Shown: piece by piece, positions 17,220 to 27,179 of the stretch | Layout of the letters: each line of letters begins with the position of its first letter | Position numbering within the stretch: the first letter of the stretch is position 1 | Origin: DATGLG01 sp035294245 | GTDB lineage: Bacteria > Pseudomonadota > Alphaproteobacteria > JACZXZ01 | NCBI GenBank assembly: GCA_035294245.1 | Contig: DATGLG010000068.1 | Span: forward strand, 147,306 to 211,305 | Direction of reading: 5' to 3' | Length of the DNA stretch: 64,000 bases | Made by a program: the position numbers and the translations under genes | The notes under the pieces: model-generated | What the model was told of the DNA's origin: nothing | Seen by the model: only the letters and a program-made list of their open reading frames with translations | Database searches by the model: none

Positions 17220-17738
17220 TCAGGCCGTGCCGGCGCTGCAGAGCTCCCAGCCGCCCGACTGGTGAGCGTAGAGAAGAATGTAGCGCTTGTCGCCGGAATG
17301 ATCGACCAGCACCCGGAGATGATCCCCCGTGCAGGCGCCGGCGGCCTTGCCCGGCGCCGGCAAGTGCTTGGCCGCAGCACAGGTCGCGACGCTCTTGGGC
17401 AGGCTTGCCGCCTCGGCGGGGCGCGCGCCGTTGAGGGTGACGAAATAGGTTTCGACCTGGCCGCCCTTGACCGTCCCCTTCACGACGATGCGGCCGAAGC
17501 GGGACTTGTAGAGGCCGGCATCCTGGTCGCCGTCGTTGAGGCCCTGGGGCAGCGGCCGGAACGTGATCGCGGCGCAGGCGGGCGGCTCTTTCGCCTTCGA
17601 CCAGGCCGAAGTACCCGGCAGCAGCAGCGCCAAGGCGGCAGCCGCGAGGCCGGTCGCCGCGGCCGCGCTGCACAGGCGACGGCGAAGAGCGCGCGTGGCG
17701 CGCATGCGATTCCGGTGGTGCTCGTCGATGACGGCCAT
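17220..17738 (-). CDS. Hypothetical secreted protein
   Basis: I do not recognise this 172-residue protein. The start ATG at 17738 follows GGGGAGGAAGAG; an upstream start at 17834 would lack this site. An uncleaved or cleaved signal segment (RRRLCSAAAATGLAAAALALLLPGTSAWS) suggests export. The mature part has paired cysteines (PPACAAITF, SVATCAAAKH, GACTGDHLRV, WELCSAGTA) and a small predicted beta domain. It is divergent from the adenylyl cyclase gene, with a 152-bp gap. The lysine- and glycine-rich strand pattern gives no function. Confidence 0.6.
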   Translation of the reverse strand: MAVIDEHHRNRMRATRALRRRLCSAAAATGLAAAALALLLPGTSAWSKAKEPPACAAITFRPLPQGLNDGDQDAGLYKSRFGRIVVKGTVKGGQVETYFVTLNGARPAEAASLPKSVATCAAAKHLPAPGKAAGACTGDHLRVLVDHSGDKRYILLYAHQSGGWELCSAGTA

Positions 17739-17890
17739 CTCTTCCTCCCCTTCAGTCGCGGCGATCGATTGCGATTCGCCGCCAAGGAGTGTTCGGCAAA
17801 TCCGGCCTTCGCGCAAGGCCCCGATGCACCGCATCGCCTCGTCGCCGATCGGCTGCTGATTTCGCGCGCCGGGGACGCCATAATGGGCTC

Positions 17891-19114
17891 ATGCACGACG
17901 CGCGTACGACCGAGCTCGTTGCCTGGCTTACCGAAGCAGGATTGGCAGGCCGTTCCGAGCGGGATCTGCTTGAGGGCTTCTGCGAGCGCGTTGTCGCCGC
18001 CGGCCTGCCGCTCGGCCGAGTCCAGCTCGTCGTCGATACCCTGCACCCCGTCTATGAGGGCCGCGTGGTCCGCTGGCAGCAGGGTGAGGCGGTGACCACC
18101 GTCTCGGAATATGGCCGCTCGAACGAGGAAGGCCCGGCGGCGGTCGCCTGGCGGAGCAGCCCGTTCTACCATCTCCTGCAATCGGGCGAGTCGATGCTGC
18201 ATTGCCGCCTTGACGGCGAATCGCCTTACGACTTCCCGATCTTCGTGGAGCTGCGCGACGCCGGCATGACCGACTACATCGGAATCGTGACGCGCTTCAG
18301 CGAGGGCGGCGTGATCGGCGAGATGGACTGCGTCATGACATCCTGGGCCACCGCGGCGCCGGCCGGCTTCGAGGAGGCGCATCTCGCGGCGATTCGCGCG
18401 CTGGCGCCGTCGCTCGCCTTGGCGGTCAAATGCGTCTCGCTCGGCCAGATCGCTGGCACGCTGGTCGAGACCTATCTCGGGCGCGATGCCGGGCGGCGCG
18501 TCTTGAGCGGCCGCATCATGCGCGGCATCGCCGAGCGGATCGGCGCCGTGCTCTGGTTCAGCGATCTCCGCGGCTATACCCGGATTACCGACACGGCACC
18601 GCCCGAGCAGATCATTCCGCTGCTCAACGATTACGCCGAGGCGGTGATCTCGGCGATCCACGATGCAGGCGGCGACGTGCTCAAGCTGATGGGCGACGGC
18701 ATCCTCGCCATCTTCCGCGCCGAGGAGCGCCAGCGCGCCTGCAATGCTGCGCTTGCCGCCGCCTCGGCGGCCCGCCGCAACATCGACGAGCTCAACCGCC
18801 GCCGCGCCCAGGGCGGCCTTCCCACCACCCACATGTATCTCGGCCTCCACGTCGGCGAGGTGTTCTACGGCAATGTCGGCAGCAAAGACCGCCTCGACTT
18901 TACGGTGGTCGGCCCCGCCGTGAACGAGGTGAGCCGCATCGCCGCGATGTGCCGCTCGGCGGACCAGGAGGTCCTCCTCTCCGATGCCTTCGTCGCTGCG
19001 GCGGGTGAGGAGCGCGGGCGCATCGTCTCGGTCGGGCGCTACGCGCTGCGCGGCGTCGGGCGGCCGCAGGAGCTCTTCACCCTCGAGCCGGAGCCGGAGC
19101 CCGAGGCCGGCTGA
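17891..19114 (+). CDS. Class III adenylyl cyclase
   Basis: This 407-residue soluble protein makes cAMP from ATP. Residues 1-195 form an N-terminal sensory-like region with no clear domain. The cyclase homology domain spans about 215-400. Its metal-binding aspartates are D225 (WFSDLRGYT) and D269 (KLMGDGILAIF), the adenine-selecting residues K265 and D336 (LDFTVVG) are present, and the transition-state pair N345 and R349 (NEVSRI) is intact. All catalytic residues are therefore there, and ATP rather than GTP is expected. ATG 17891 is chosen as the start. It is a stand-alone gene, convergent with the sugar ABC operon. Confidence 0.93.
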   Translation: MHDARTTELVAWLTEAGLAGRSERDLLEGFCERVVAAGLPLGRVQLVVDTLHPVYEGRVVRWQQGEAVTTVSEYGRSNEEGPAAVAWRSSPFYHLLQSGESMLHCRLDGESPYDFPIFVELRDAGMTDYIGIVTRFSEGGVIGEMDCVMTSWATAAPAGFEEAHLAAIRALAPSLALAVKCVSLGQIAGTLVETYLGRDAGRRVLSGRIMRGIAERIGAVLWFSDLRGYTRITDTAPPEQIIPLLNDYAEAVISAIHDAGGDVLKLMGDGILAIFRAEERQRACNAALAAASAARRNIDELNRRRAQGGLPTTHMYLGLHVGEVFYGNVGSKDRLDFTVVGPAVNEVSRIAAMCRSADQEVLLSDAFVAAAGEERGRIVSVGRYALRGVGRPQELFTLEPEPEPEAG

Positions 19115-19121
19115 GCCGGCC
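19105..19121. terminator. Hairpin at cyclase stop codon
   Basis: GGCCGGC (19105-19111) and GCCGGCC (19115-19121) pair perfectly with the stop codon TGA as loop. It sits between the convergent cyclase and sugar ABC genes. No U-tract follows. Confidence 0.4.
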
Positions 19122-19135
19122 GCGGGGGAAGCGCA

Positions 19136-20233
<1,098 letters not shown>

Positions 20234-20300
20234 GCGTAACGCTCCTGTTCCGTCTTGACGCGCCGCTTTCACGCGCGGCCGTTCTCGTTTCCGTCTCGGA

Positions 20301-21200
20301 TCATCCCTTGGTGGCGCCCGCCGTCAGGCCGGCGATGTAATAGTCCATGAGGAAAGCGTAGATGACGAGCGGAGGTGCTGCGGCAAGCAGGCAGCCCGCC
20401 ATCAGCATGCCCCATTGATAGACGTCGGCGCGGATCAGGCTGGTCACCGTCCCGACCGTCAGCACCTGCTGGCCGGAGCTATAGAGGAAGGCCATCGGAT
20501 AGACGAACTCGGCCCAGGAGACGGTGAAGGCGAAGATCATCGCCGCGATGATTCCCGGCAGCGCCACGGGTATGAAAATCTTGAACAGCATCTGCATGTG
20601 ATTGGCACCGTCGATCACCGCCGCCTCGTCGAGCTCTTTCGGGATGCTGGAGAAATAGCCGATCATGATCCAGGTGCAGAACGGCACCGTGAGCGTCGGA
20701 TAGACCAGCACCATGCCCCAGAAATTATTGAGGAGGCCGAGCCCGCGCACGATCTGGAAGAGCGGGATGAAGAGCAGCGAATCGGGAATGAGATAGGTGA
20801 GGAAGATGCCCGTCGCGAGCATCCCCGAGCCCCAGAACTTCATGCGCGCAAGCGAGAAGGCAGCGAGCACGCTCACCACCATGGTGATCGCCACGACGCA
20901 CAGGGTGACGATCACGGTGTTCTTGAAGTAGATGGGAAAATCCGTCTGGAAGAGCAGCGTCTTGAAGTGCTCGAGGGTCACCCCGTCGGCGATGATCCAG
21001 GGGCTCGTCGCCATCCGCGCCACCTCGGCGTTCGATTTGAGCGAGGTGACAATCATGTAATAGGGCGGCGTGAGGAAGAAGATCGCGAAGAGGATCAGGA
21101 AGGCATAGGACAGGATCAAGGCCCAGCGCCGATTGCGCTTGAGGCTGGCGCGCAGGCCGATCCGGCGCTGCGAGCCGACGACGACGGTGCTCGCGGTCAT
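20301..21200 (-). CDS. Sugar ABC transporter permease (MalG type)
   Basis: This 299-residue permease starts at ATG 21200 with GGGAG 5 bp upstream. The stop of the upstream permease overlaps this start (TGATG), so the two are translationally coupled. It has six predicted helices and the EAA loop PKELDEAAVIDGANHMQMLFKIFIPVALPG. It belongs to the CUT1 carbohydrate uptake family, which imports oligosaccharides, glycerol phosphate or polyols. A longer frame to 22028 is a read-through shadow of the neighbour. Confidence 0.94.
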   Translation of the reverse strand: MTASTVVVGSQRRIGLRASLKRNRRWALILSYAFLILFAIFFLTPPYYMIVTSLKSNAEVARMATSPWIIADGVTLEHFKTLLFQTDFPIYFKNTVIVTLCVVAITMVVSVLAAFSLARMKFWGSGMLATGIFLTYLIPDSLLFIPLFQIVRGLGLLNNFWGMVLVYPTLTVPFCTWIMIGYFSSIPKELDEAAVIDGANHMQMLFKIFIPVALPGIIAAMIFAFTVSWAEFVYPMAFLYSSGQQVLTVGTVTSLIRADVYQWGMLMAGCLLAAAPPLVIYAFLMDYYIAGLTAGATKG

Positions 21201-22153
21201 CAGATCTCCCTTACGCGCCTGCGCACCCCGCGCAGGATGAAGACGGCGGCGATGCCGAGGATGGGGAACATGAAGAGCGAGACCGAGGCGCCGAGCGGAA
21301 TGTCGCCAACGCGGATGCCTTCCAGGAAGGCATAGGTGGCGAAGACGTGGGTCATGTCGCGCGGCCCGCCCGCCGTCATGATCTGCACGATGTCGAAATT
21401 GGCGAAGGTGACGATCAGCGAGAACAGCACGGTGATGGCAATGATGTTGCGCATCATCGGCAGGGTGACGTGGATGAAGCGCTGCCAGGCATTGGCGCCG
21501 TCGATGGCCGCGGCCTCGTAGAGCTGCTCGGGCACCGATTTCAACGCCGCGAGATACATGATGAGGAAGAACGGCGCGCCGTACCAGACATTCACGAGGA
21601 TGACGCAGAAGCGCGCCCAGTAAGGATCGCTGAGCCACGGGATCTCGGTTCCGCCGAGAGAGCGGATGATCCAGTTGAAGGCGCTGTGGGTCGGATCGAA
21701 CATCCACCACCAGCCGAGGGTGGAGAGCGCCAGCGGCATCACCCAGGGCACCAGCAGCATGCCGCGCCACTTGCGCTGACCCTTGCTCGGCAGGTTGTTG
21801 ACCAGATGCGCGGTGATGAGGCCGATCACCGCCTTGAAGAACACGGCGCTGACCGCGAAGATCGTCGATTGCTCGACCACCATCCAGAAGGTGTTGCGGC
21901 TGAGCAGAAAGCTGAAATTGCCGAGGCCGAGGAACTTGGTCTGCGACTTGTTGAGGGTCGAGAGATAGATCGAGTAGCCCGCCGGATAGACGACCAGGAA
22001 GGCGATGATCAAGAGCAACGGCAGGCACATGAGGAAGGCGATGGTGGAGCGCCGCCCCATCATGCGGCGGAGCCCGCTTCGCCCGCGGCGCGCCGCCGGC
22101 ACGGCGCCCGACGGCGTCGGTACGCTCACAGACTCGCGAACTGCGTCAACCAT
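21200..22153 (-). CDS. Sugar ABC transporter permease (MalF type)
   Basis: This 317-residue permease has an N-terminal cytoplasmic tail, a first helix (FLMCLPLLLIIAFLVVYPAG) and the EAA loop PEQLYEAAAIDGANAWQRFIHVTLPMM. It pairs with the MalG-type protein. The preceding binding-protein gene ends 133 bp upstream, with a perfect palindrome in the gap that may protect the binding-protein mRNA. Confidence 0.94.
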   Translation of the reverse strand: MVDAVRESVSVPTPSGAVPAARRGRSGLRRMMGRRSTIAFLMCLPLLLIIAFLVVYPAGYSIYLSTLNKSQTKFLGLGNFSFLLSRNTFWMVVEQSTIFAVSAVFFKAVIGLITAHLVNNLPSKGQRKWRGMLLVPWVMPLALSTLGWWWMFDPTHSAFNWIIRSLGGTEIPWLSDPYWARFCVILVNVWYGAPFFLIMYLAALKSVPEQLYEAAAIDGANAWQRFIHVTLPMMRNIIAITVLFSLIVTFANFDIVQIMTAGGPRDMTHVFATYAFLEGIRVGDIPLGASVSLFMFPILGIAAVFILRGVRRRVREI

Positions 22154-22229
22154 GGTGCCTACGTCCTGCTGTTGCGCCGGCTCTCATTCGACCAGCCGGC
22201 GGCCGGCCGTCCATCGACGGCCCGGAGGT

Positions 22230-22251
22230 GCGCGCTCCGCGCGGAGCGCGC
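22230..22251. repeat. Perfect 22-bp palindrome between binding-protein and permease genes
   Basis: The half-site GCGCGCTCCGC is followed immediately by its exact reverse complement, GCGGAGCGCGC. In RNA it would form a very stable stem. It lies 35 bp after the binding-protein stop codon. In maltose-type operons a hairpin here keeps binding protein above permease levels, and the same use is inferred. Confidence 0.7.
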
Positions 22252-22286
22252 CCTCCCAGCCTCAATCCCGACTCCCGCATCCGCGA

Positions 22287-23630
22287 CTAGGTGCGGAGAT
22301 AGCCTTCGAGCTCGTTCGACGCCCATTTGATGACGTCGTCGATCTTCTGCTTGCCCTGGGTCACCTTCGAGACCATCACCGTCTGGAGCGCCTGGTTGTA
22401 GATCTGGGCGCCCACATCCGGCCGCGCCGGCCAGCCGGCCATGCTGGTCTCCTCGTCGTCGCGGGGCGGATAGTTGTAGACGGTCCCCGGCGGCGGCTTG
22501 ACTTCCTTCCAGGTATCGAAATCGTAGAAGCTCTTGAAGGACGGCAGATCGTAGCCGTTGGACGCGGCGACGAGCTGGCGCGAGGAGTCCTTCTGCGAGA
22601 CGAAGGTGAGAAGGTCCTTGGCCGCGCTCTTGTTCTTCGAGAAGTTCCAGATACCGTAGAAGATCGGAAGCTGACCGACGAAGCGGCCCTTGGGCCCGCG
22701 CGGCATCGCATGAGTCCAGCACTGCTCGCCCACCTTGGGGTTGTCGCGCACGGCGACGGTCCAGGCGCTCGGCGGATTCATGATGCCGGAGCCCTTGCCC
22801 GAGATGAGCCACCGGTTGTTGCCGGCATCGTCCCAGGCGTAGACCTCGGGCGGGTTCACCGCCATCAGCTTGGTCATGAACTCGAGGGCCTGCCGCGTCT
22901 CGGGCGAGTCGACCTTGATCTGATCCTTCTCGTCGATCATCACCGAGCCGAAGGACTTGAAGAGGGCGCCCGTCCAGTCGATCGCGTCGCTGGTCTGGCC
23001 CATCGGCAGGCCGACCGGATAGCCGCCCTTGAAGAGCTTCTCGGCGGTCGAGAGATAGAGATCCCAGGTCCAGGTATCGATCAACTTCTGGTCGCGCGGC
23101 TGGCCCGGGCCCGGGAAGATCTTGGTGACGTCGAGGTCACAATACTTCTTATAGAGATCGATGCGCGAGCAGCAGGGCTTGACCTGGCTGCCGCAGGTCG
23201 TCGGCACGCCGTACCAGGTGCCGCCATGCTTGGCGAGATACTCGGCGACCGGGCTGATCGGGCCGTATTGCTTGACCAGGCCGTCGACGACGTCGCTGAT
23301 CGGCTCGAGCACCCGGCGATGCACCGTGATGTTCCAGTCGCGGTGCGTCATGATGTCGTGGCCGGCGCCCGCCTGGGCCTCCGCCGCCGCGGTCAGCTTG
23401 TCCTTCTCGCCTTGCGAGGTGATGTAGTCGATCTGGATCTCGACGTGATTCTTGGCGCCCCACTCATTGCAGAGCTTGGTGAAGGTCGCATTGGCGCCGG
23501 GGACCCAGTGGTCCCAGCAGCCGAGCGATAGCTTGCCTGCCGCATAGGCGCCGCGCACGAAAGGCGCTGCGACCACCGACGCTGTCGCCAGTGCCGCCGT
23601 CTTGATTACTCTCCGTCGTGTCACACCCAT
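22287..23630 (-). CDS. Sugar ABC transporter substrate-binding protein (SBP_bac_1)
   Basis: This 447-residue protein has a Tat-type signal (VTRRRVIKTAALATASVVAAPF) cleaved near AYAAGK. The mature domain is of the MalE/UgpB class, with GCWDHWVPGANATFTKLCNEW at the N-terminus and FVSQKDSSRQLVAASNGYDLPSF, then a GWPARPD region late. GGGAGG precedes the start. It is the first gene of the operon binding protein, MalF, MalG, ATPase, and is divergent from the hexuronate operon, so the ligand may be a uronate-containing or related sugar. That link is only from position. Confidence 0.93.
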   Translation of the reverse strand: MGVTRRRVIKTAALATASVVAAPFVRGAYAAGKLSLGCWDHWVPGANATFTKLCNEWGAKNHVEIQIDYITSQGEKDKLTAAAEAQAGAGHDIMTHRDWNITVHRRVLEPISDVVDGLVKQYGPISPVAEYLAKHGGTWYGVPTTCGSQVKPCCSRIDLYKKYCDLDVTKIFPGPGQPRDQKLIDTWTWDLYLSTAEKLFKGGYPVGLPMGQTSDAIDWTGALFKSFGSVMIDEKDQIKVDSPETRQALEFMTKLMAVNPPEVYAWDDAGNNRWLISGKGSGIMNPPSAWTVAVRDNPKVGEQCWTHAMPRGPKGRFVGQLPIFYGIWNFSKNKSAAKDLLTFVSQKDSSRQLVAASNGYDLPSFKSFYDFDTWKEVKPPPGTVYNYPPRDDEETSMAGWPARPDVGAQIYNQALQTVMVSKVTQGKQKIDDVIKWASNELEGYLRT

Positions 23631-24185
23631 GGCATTTGCCTCCCTGGAGTTTCTATGCCTGTGCCGGAAACGGGAGCCCCGTGGGGTCGTTATCGACCCT
23701 CATTTGGATCCGAGCCTTGCCAAGCGGCTACTCCCTCTCCCGTTGCGTCCTCAGCATATTACTACGATTTCGCGAAGCGGAAAGCCAACATCGGCGACAA
23801 GCCTCGCCGCCTCGTCGAAATTACATCCCTGTCGCGGCCGCGCCCCGATCTTTACCTTCCTGGATCGCGCCCGAGGCGCATTATAAACGTCCACCGCGAC
23901 GCCCTTGTTCCGACATGGCGGCCGGCGACCCGGCTGCGCTGGGCCAGCCACGTCGTCCGCGCCTGACTGCACACTCCCATCGTCATCACCCGTTTGACAA
24001 GGCGCCGGCGGCTTGTTAAGTACTGGCCTTACCACCTGACCAGAAGAGCATAAAACCGGGAGGACGACAATTGCCGTGTCACGGGTGCCACACCGCGGGC
24101 TGCAGCGGTGCGTTCAACGCTGTGCGAGCATCCGCTCTGCCGCGCCGCGAAATCACCCGTTGACCCGATTGCCGCAACAAATGCC
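23631..24185. promoter_or_regulatory. Divergent intergenic region between sugar ABC and hexuronate operons
   Basis: This 555-bp region has no convincing gene. It should hold the promoters for both operons. On the plus strand TTGACA at 23994-23999 is a good -35 box, with a weak TTAAGT at 24016-24021 as -10. TGGCCTTACCA (24024-24034) has the TGG-N5-CCA form seen in GntR-family operators, and overlaps the expected transcription start. The GntR gene at 33817, at the end of the operon, is a candidate ligand-responsive repressor for it. Confidence 0.4.
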
Positions 24186-25625
24186 ATGGAAGCGACGCTG
24201 AGAAGCACGCGCCGATCGGCCTTGCGCCTGCATCCCGACCGTCTCTTCCCGCCGGGGACGGAAGCGCGCGCGATTGCGCGCCGGCTCTATGCGGAAGTGC
24301 GCGACCTGCCCATCGTGAGCCCCCACGGCCACACGAATCCGGCCTGGTTCGCCGAGAACGAGCCCTTTCCCGATCCGGCGACACTCTTCATCGTTCCCGA
24401 CCACTACATTTTTCGCATGCTGTTCAGCCAGGGCATTCCCCTGGAAAGCCTGGGCGTGCCGCGCAGCGACGGCGGGCCGGTCGAGGCGGAGCCGCGACGG
24501 ATCTGGCGCCTCTTCGCCGAGAATTTCCATCTCTTCAGAGGCACGCCGTCGCGGCTCTGGTTCGAGCACGCGCTGGTCGAGGTTTTCGGCGTCGAGGAGC
24601 GGCTTTCCGCCGCGACGGCGGATGCGATCTACGATCATCTCGAAGCCTGCCTGGCGCGGCCGGAGTTCCGCCCCCGCGCGCTCTTCGAGCGCTTCAATAT
24701 CGAGGTCCTCGCCACGACCGAGTCCCCTCTCGATCCGCTCCAGCACCACAAGCGGCTCAAGGCGAGCGGGTGGCGCGGGCGTGTCGTCACCGCCTATCGG
24801 CCCGATCCGGTGGTCGATCCGGAATTCGACGGCTTCTCGGACAATCTCGCCAAGCTCGGCGCGATCACCGGCAAGGACACCGCGACCTGGACGGGCTATC
24901 TCGAGGCGCTGGCGGAGCGGCGCCAATTCTTCATAGCAATGGGCGCCACCTCGACCGATCACGGCCATCCCACTGCGCGGACCGCCGATCTTCCGGCACG
25001 GGAGGCGGAAGCCCTCTTCGACAAGATCCGCCGCGGCGGCTGCACCGCGGCCGAGGCCGAGCTCTTCCGCGCGCAGATGCTGACCGAGATGGCGCAGATG
25101 AGCCTCGAGGACGGGCTGGTGATGCAGATTCATCCGGGCTCGTTCCGCAACCATAGCCCGGCGATCCATCGTGCCTTCGGCCGCGACAAGGGCTTCGATA
25201 TCCCCATGGCGACCGATTACGTGCACGCCTTGAAGCCGCTGCTCGGCCGCTTCGGCACCGAGCGCAATCTCAGCATCATCCTCTTCACCCTCGACGAGAC
25301 GAGCTACGCCCGCGAGCTGGCGCCGCTCGCGGGGGTCTATCCCGCCCTCAAGCTCGGTCCCGCCTGGTGGTTCTATGACAGCCCCGAGGGCATGAGGCGC
25401 TATCGCCAGGCGGTAACGGAGACCGCCGGCTTCTACAACACCGTCGGCTTCAACGACGACACGCGCGCCTTCCTCTCCATCCCGGCGCGCCACGATGTGG
25501 CGCGGCGCGTGGATTGCGCCTATCTCGCCGAGCTTGTCGCCGACCACCGCCTCGACGAGGACGAGGCGCGCGAGGTAGCGGTGGACCTCGCCTATAACCT
25601 CGTCAAGAAGGCCTATAAGCTGTGA
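24186..25625 (+). CDS. uxaC: Uronate isomerase (glucuronate isomerase)
   Basis: This 479-residue enzyme of the amidohydrolase superfamily converts D-glucuronate to D-fructuronate, or galacturonate to tagaturonate. It opens with LHPDRLFPPGTEARAIARRLYAEVRDLPIVSPHGHTNP, which contains the metal-binding HxH of the family. Other signatures are TTESPLDPLQHHKRL, FRNHSPAIHRAFGRDKGFDIP and GFNDDTRAFLSIPARHDVARR. ATG 24186 fits the family length (about 470). An in-frame GTG at 24108 is possible, and no strong ribosome-binding site marks either. It is the first gene of the hexuronate operon. Confidence 0.93.
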   Translation: MEATLRSTRRSALRLHPDRLFPPGTEARAIARRLYAEVRDLPIVSPHGHTNPAWFAENEPFPDPATLFIVPDHYIFRMLFSQGIPLESLGVPRSDGGPVEAEPRRIWRLFAENFHLFRGTPSRLWFEHALVEVFGVEERLSAATADAIYDHLEACLARPEFRPRALFERFNIEVLATTESPLDPLQHHKRLKASGWRGRVVTAYRPDPVVDPEFDGFSDNLAKLGAITGKDTATWTGYLEALAERRQFFIAMGATSTDHGHPTARTADLPAREAEALFDKIRRGGCTAAEAELFRAQMLTEMAQMSLEDGLVMQIHPGSFRNHSPAIHRAFGRDKGFDIPMATDYVHALKPLLGRFGTERNLSIILFTLDETSYARELAPLAGVYPALKLGPAWWFYDSPEGMRRYRQAVTETAGFYNTVGFNDDTRAFLSIPARHDVARRVDCAYLAELVADHRLDEDEAREVAVDLAYNLVKKAYKL

Positions 25626-27139
25626 CGGCCGCCCCGCAAGCCCGGCGCGCAAGCGAGGGGCGGCCTCGCCTCGGCGCGCGCAGCCTCGCCGCGGCACCGC
25701 TCCATGTCGCGCGTCCGCGTTATGACCGGGCGGAGCTCACGGCGGGAATCGTCCATATCGGCATCGGCGCCTTTCACCGTGCGCACCAGGCCGTCTATGT
25801 CGAGGATCTGCTCGAGCGGCGCTTCGGCCCCTACGGCATCATCGGCGTCAGCCTGCGCAGCCCATCGGTGCGTGACGCGTTGGCGCCTCAGGACGGCCTC
25901 TACACGCTCATTCAGCGCGACGGGGCTCGCACTGATTTCCGGATCGTCGGCAGCGTCAAGCAGGTGCTCGTCGCCCCCGAGAATCCCGCGGCGGTCCTTG
26001 ACGCGCTTACGGCGTCCGCCACGCGGCTTGTGACCATCACCGTGACGGAAAAGGGCTATTGCCTGGCGCCGGACGGCCGCCTTGATCTCGCGCATCCCGA
26101 GATCGTCCACGACCTCGCTCATCCGGCGACGCCGCGCAGCGCCGTCGGCTTTCTCGTCGAGGCGCTGCATCGCATCCGTGCCGCAGGACTGCGGCCGCCG
26201 ACCATTCTCTCCTGCGACAATCTGCCCTCCAACGGCGATACCCTGCGCCGTGCGCTGCGCGATTTCGCGGCCCGCCGCGACGGCGAGCTCGCGCGTTGGA
26301 TCGAGGATGCCGTTGCGGTCCCGGCCTCGATGATCGACCGCATCGTCCCGGCGACGACGGCCGCCGATCGCGCCGAAGTCGCAGAGGCCCTCGGGCTCGA
26401 GGATCGCGGGGCCGTCGTCGCCGAGCCGTTCCGGCAATGGGTCGTCGAGAGCGATCTCGCGCCGGGCATGCCGGCCCTCGACGAGGTCGGCGTCGAGCTC
26501 GTCACCAACATCGCCCCTTACGAGCGCATGAAGCTGCGCCTTCTCAATGGCTGCCACTCTGCCCTCGCCTATCTCGGCCAGCTCGCGGGCTATGAGTATG
26601 TCGCCGATGCCATGGGGGATCCGGCGCTGCGCCGCTTCCTCGACCGCATGATGCGGATGGAGATCGCCCCCACCCTGGCCGAATTTTCCCCCGGCCGCCT
26701 CGCGGATTATGCGGCGCAGGTCCTGGCCCGCTTCGGCAACCGCGCGGTCAAGCACCGCACCTGGCAGATCGCCATGGACGGCTCCCAGAAGCTGCCTCAA
26801 CGCCTTCTCGGCACCATCGCCGATCGCCTGCGCGCGGGCGCGCCTTTGGGGCGGCTGGCGCTGGCCGTCGCCGCCTGGATGCGCTTCCTCGGCGCGCGCG
26901 ACGATCGCGGCATGCCCATCGCGATCTCCGATCCGCGCGCCGATGAGCTCATGGCTTGGGCGGCACCCGGGCAGAGCGACGCGGCGATCGTCGGCAATCT
27001 CCTCGACCGCTCCCGCATATTCCCGCCCGAGCTCGCGGCGAGCCCTGTTCTCCGACAGGCGCTGACGGGCGCCTTGTCGTCGTTGCGCGAGCGCGGCGCG
27101 AAGGAGGTCTTGCGCATGCCGGCTTACGGGGGGTCTTAG
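25622..27139 (+). CDS. uxuB: Fructuronate reductase / mannitol dehydrogenase family
   Basis: This 505-residue polyol dehydrogenase reduces D-fructuronate to D-mannonate with NADH. The start GTG at 25622 overlaps the uxaC stop (GTGA), so translation is coupled. The N-terminal Rossmann part shows GIVHIGIGAFHRAHQAVYVEDLL. The catalytic signature of the family, K-x5-N-x2-H, is visible in MKLRLLNGCHSALAYLG. Other signatures are LSCDNLPSNGDTLRRAL and RFGNRAVKHRTWQIAMDGSQKLPQR. The position between uxaC and a mannonate dehydratase gene supports fructuronate as the substrate rather than mannitol. Confidence 0.92.
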   Translation: MTAAPQARRASEGRPRLGARSLAAAPLHVARPRYDRAELTAGIVHIGIGAFHRAHQAVYVEDLLERRFGPYGIIGVSLRSPSVRDALAPQDGLYTLIQRDGARTDFRIVGSVKQVLVAPENPAAVLDALTASATRLVTITVTEKGYCLAPDGRLDLAHPEIVHDLAHPATPRSAVGFLVEALHRIRAAGLRPPTILSCDNLPSNGDTLRRALRDFAARRDGELARWIEDAVAVPASMIDRIVPATTAADRAEVAEALGLEDRGAVVAEPFRQWVVESDLAPGMPALDEVGVELVTNIAPYERMKLRLLNGCHSALAYLGQLAGYEYVADAMGDPALRRFLDRMMRMEIAPTLAEFSPGRLADYAAQVLARFGNRAVKHRTWQIAMDGSQKLPQRLLGTIADRLRAGAPLGRLALAVAAWMRFLGARDDRGMPIAISDPRADELMAWAAPGQSDAAIVGNLLDRSRIFPPELAASPVLRQALTGALSSLRERGAKEVLRMPAYGGS

Positions 27140-27179
27140 GACCCCACCGCCCGAGAACAACATCGAAGGGAGGAACACC

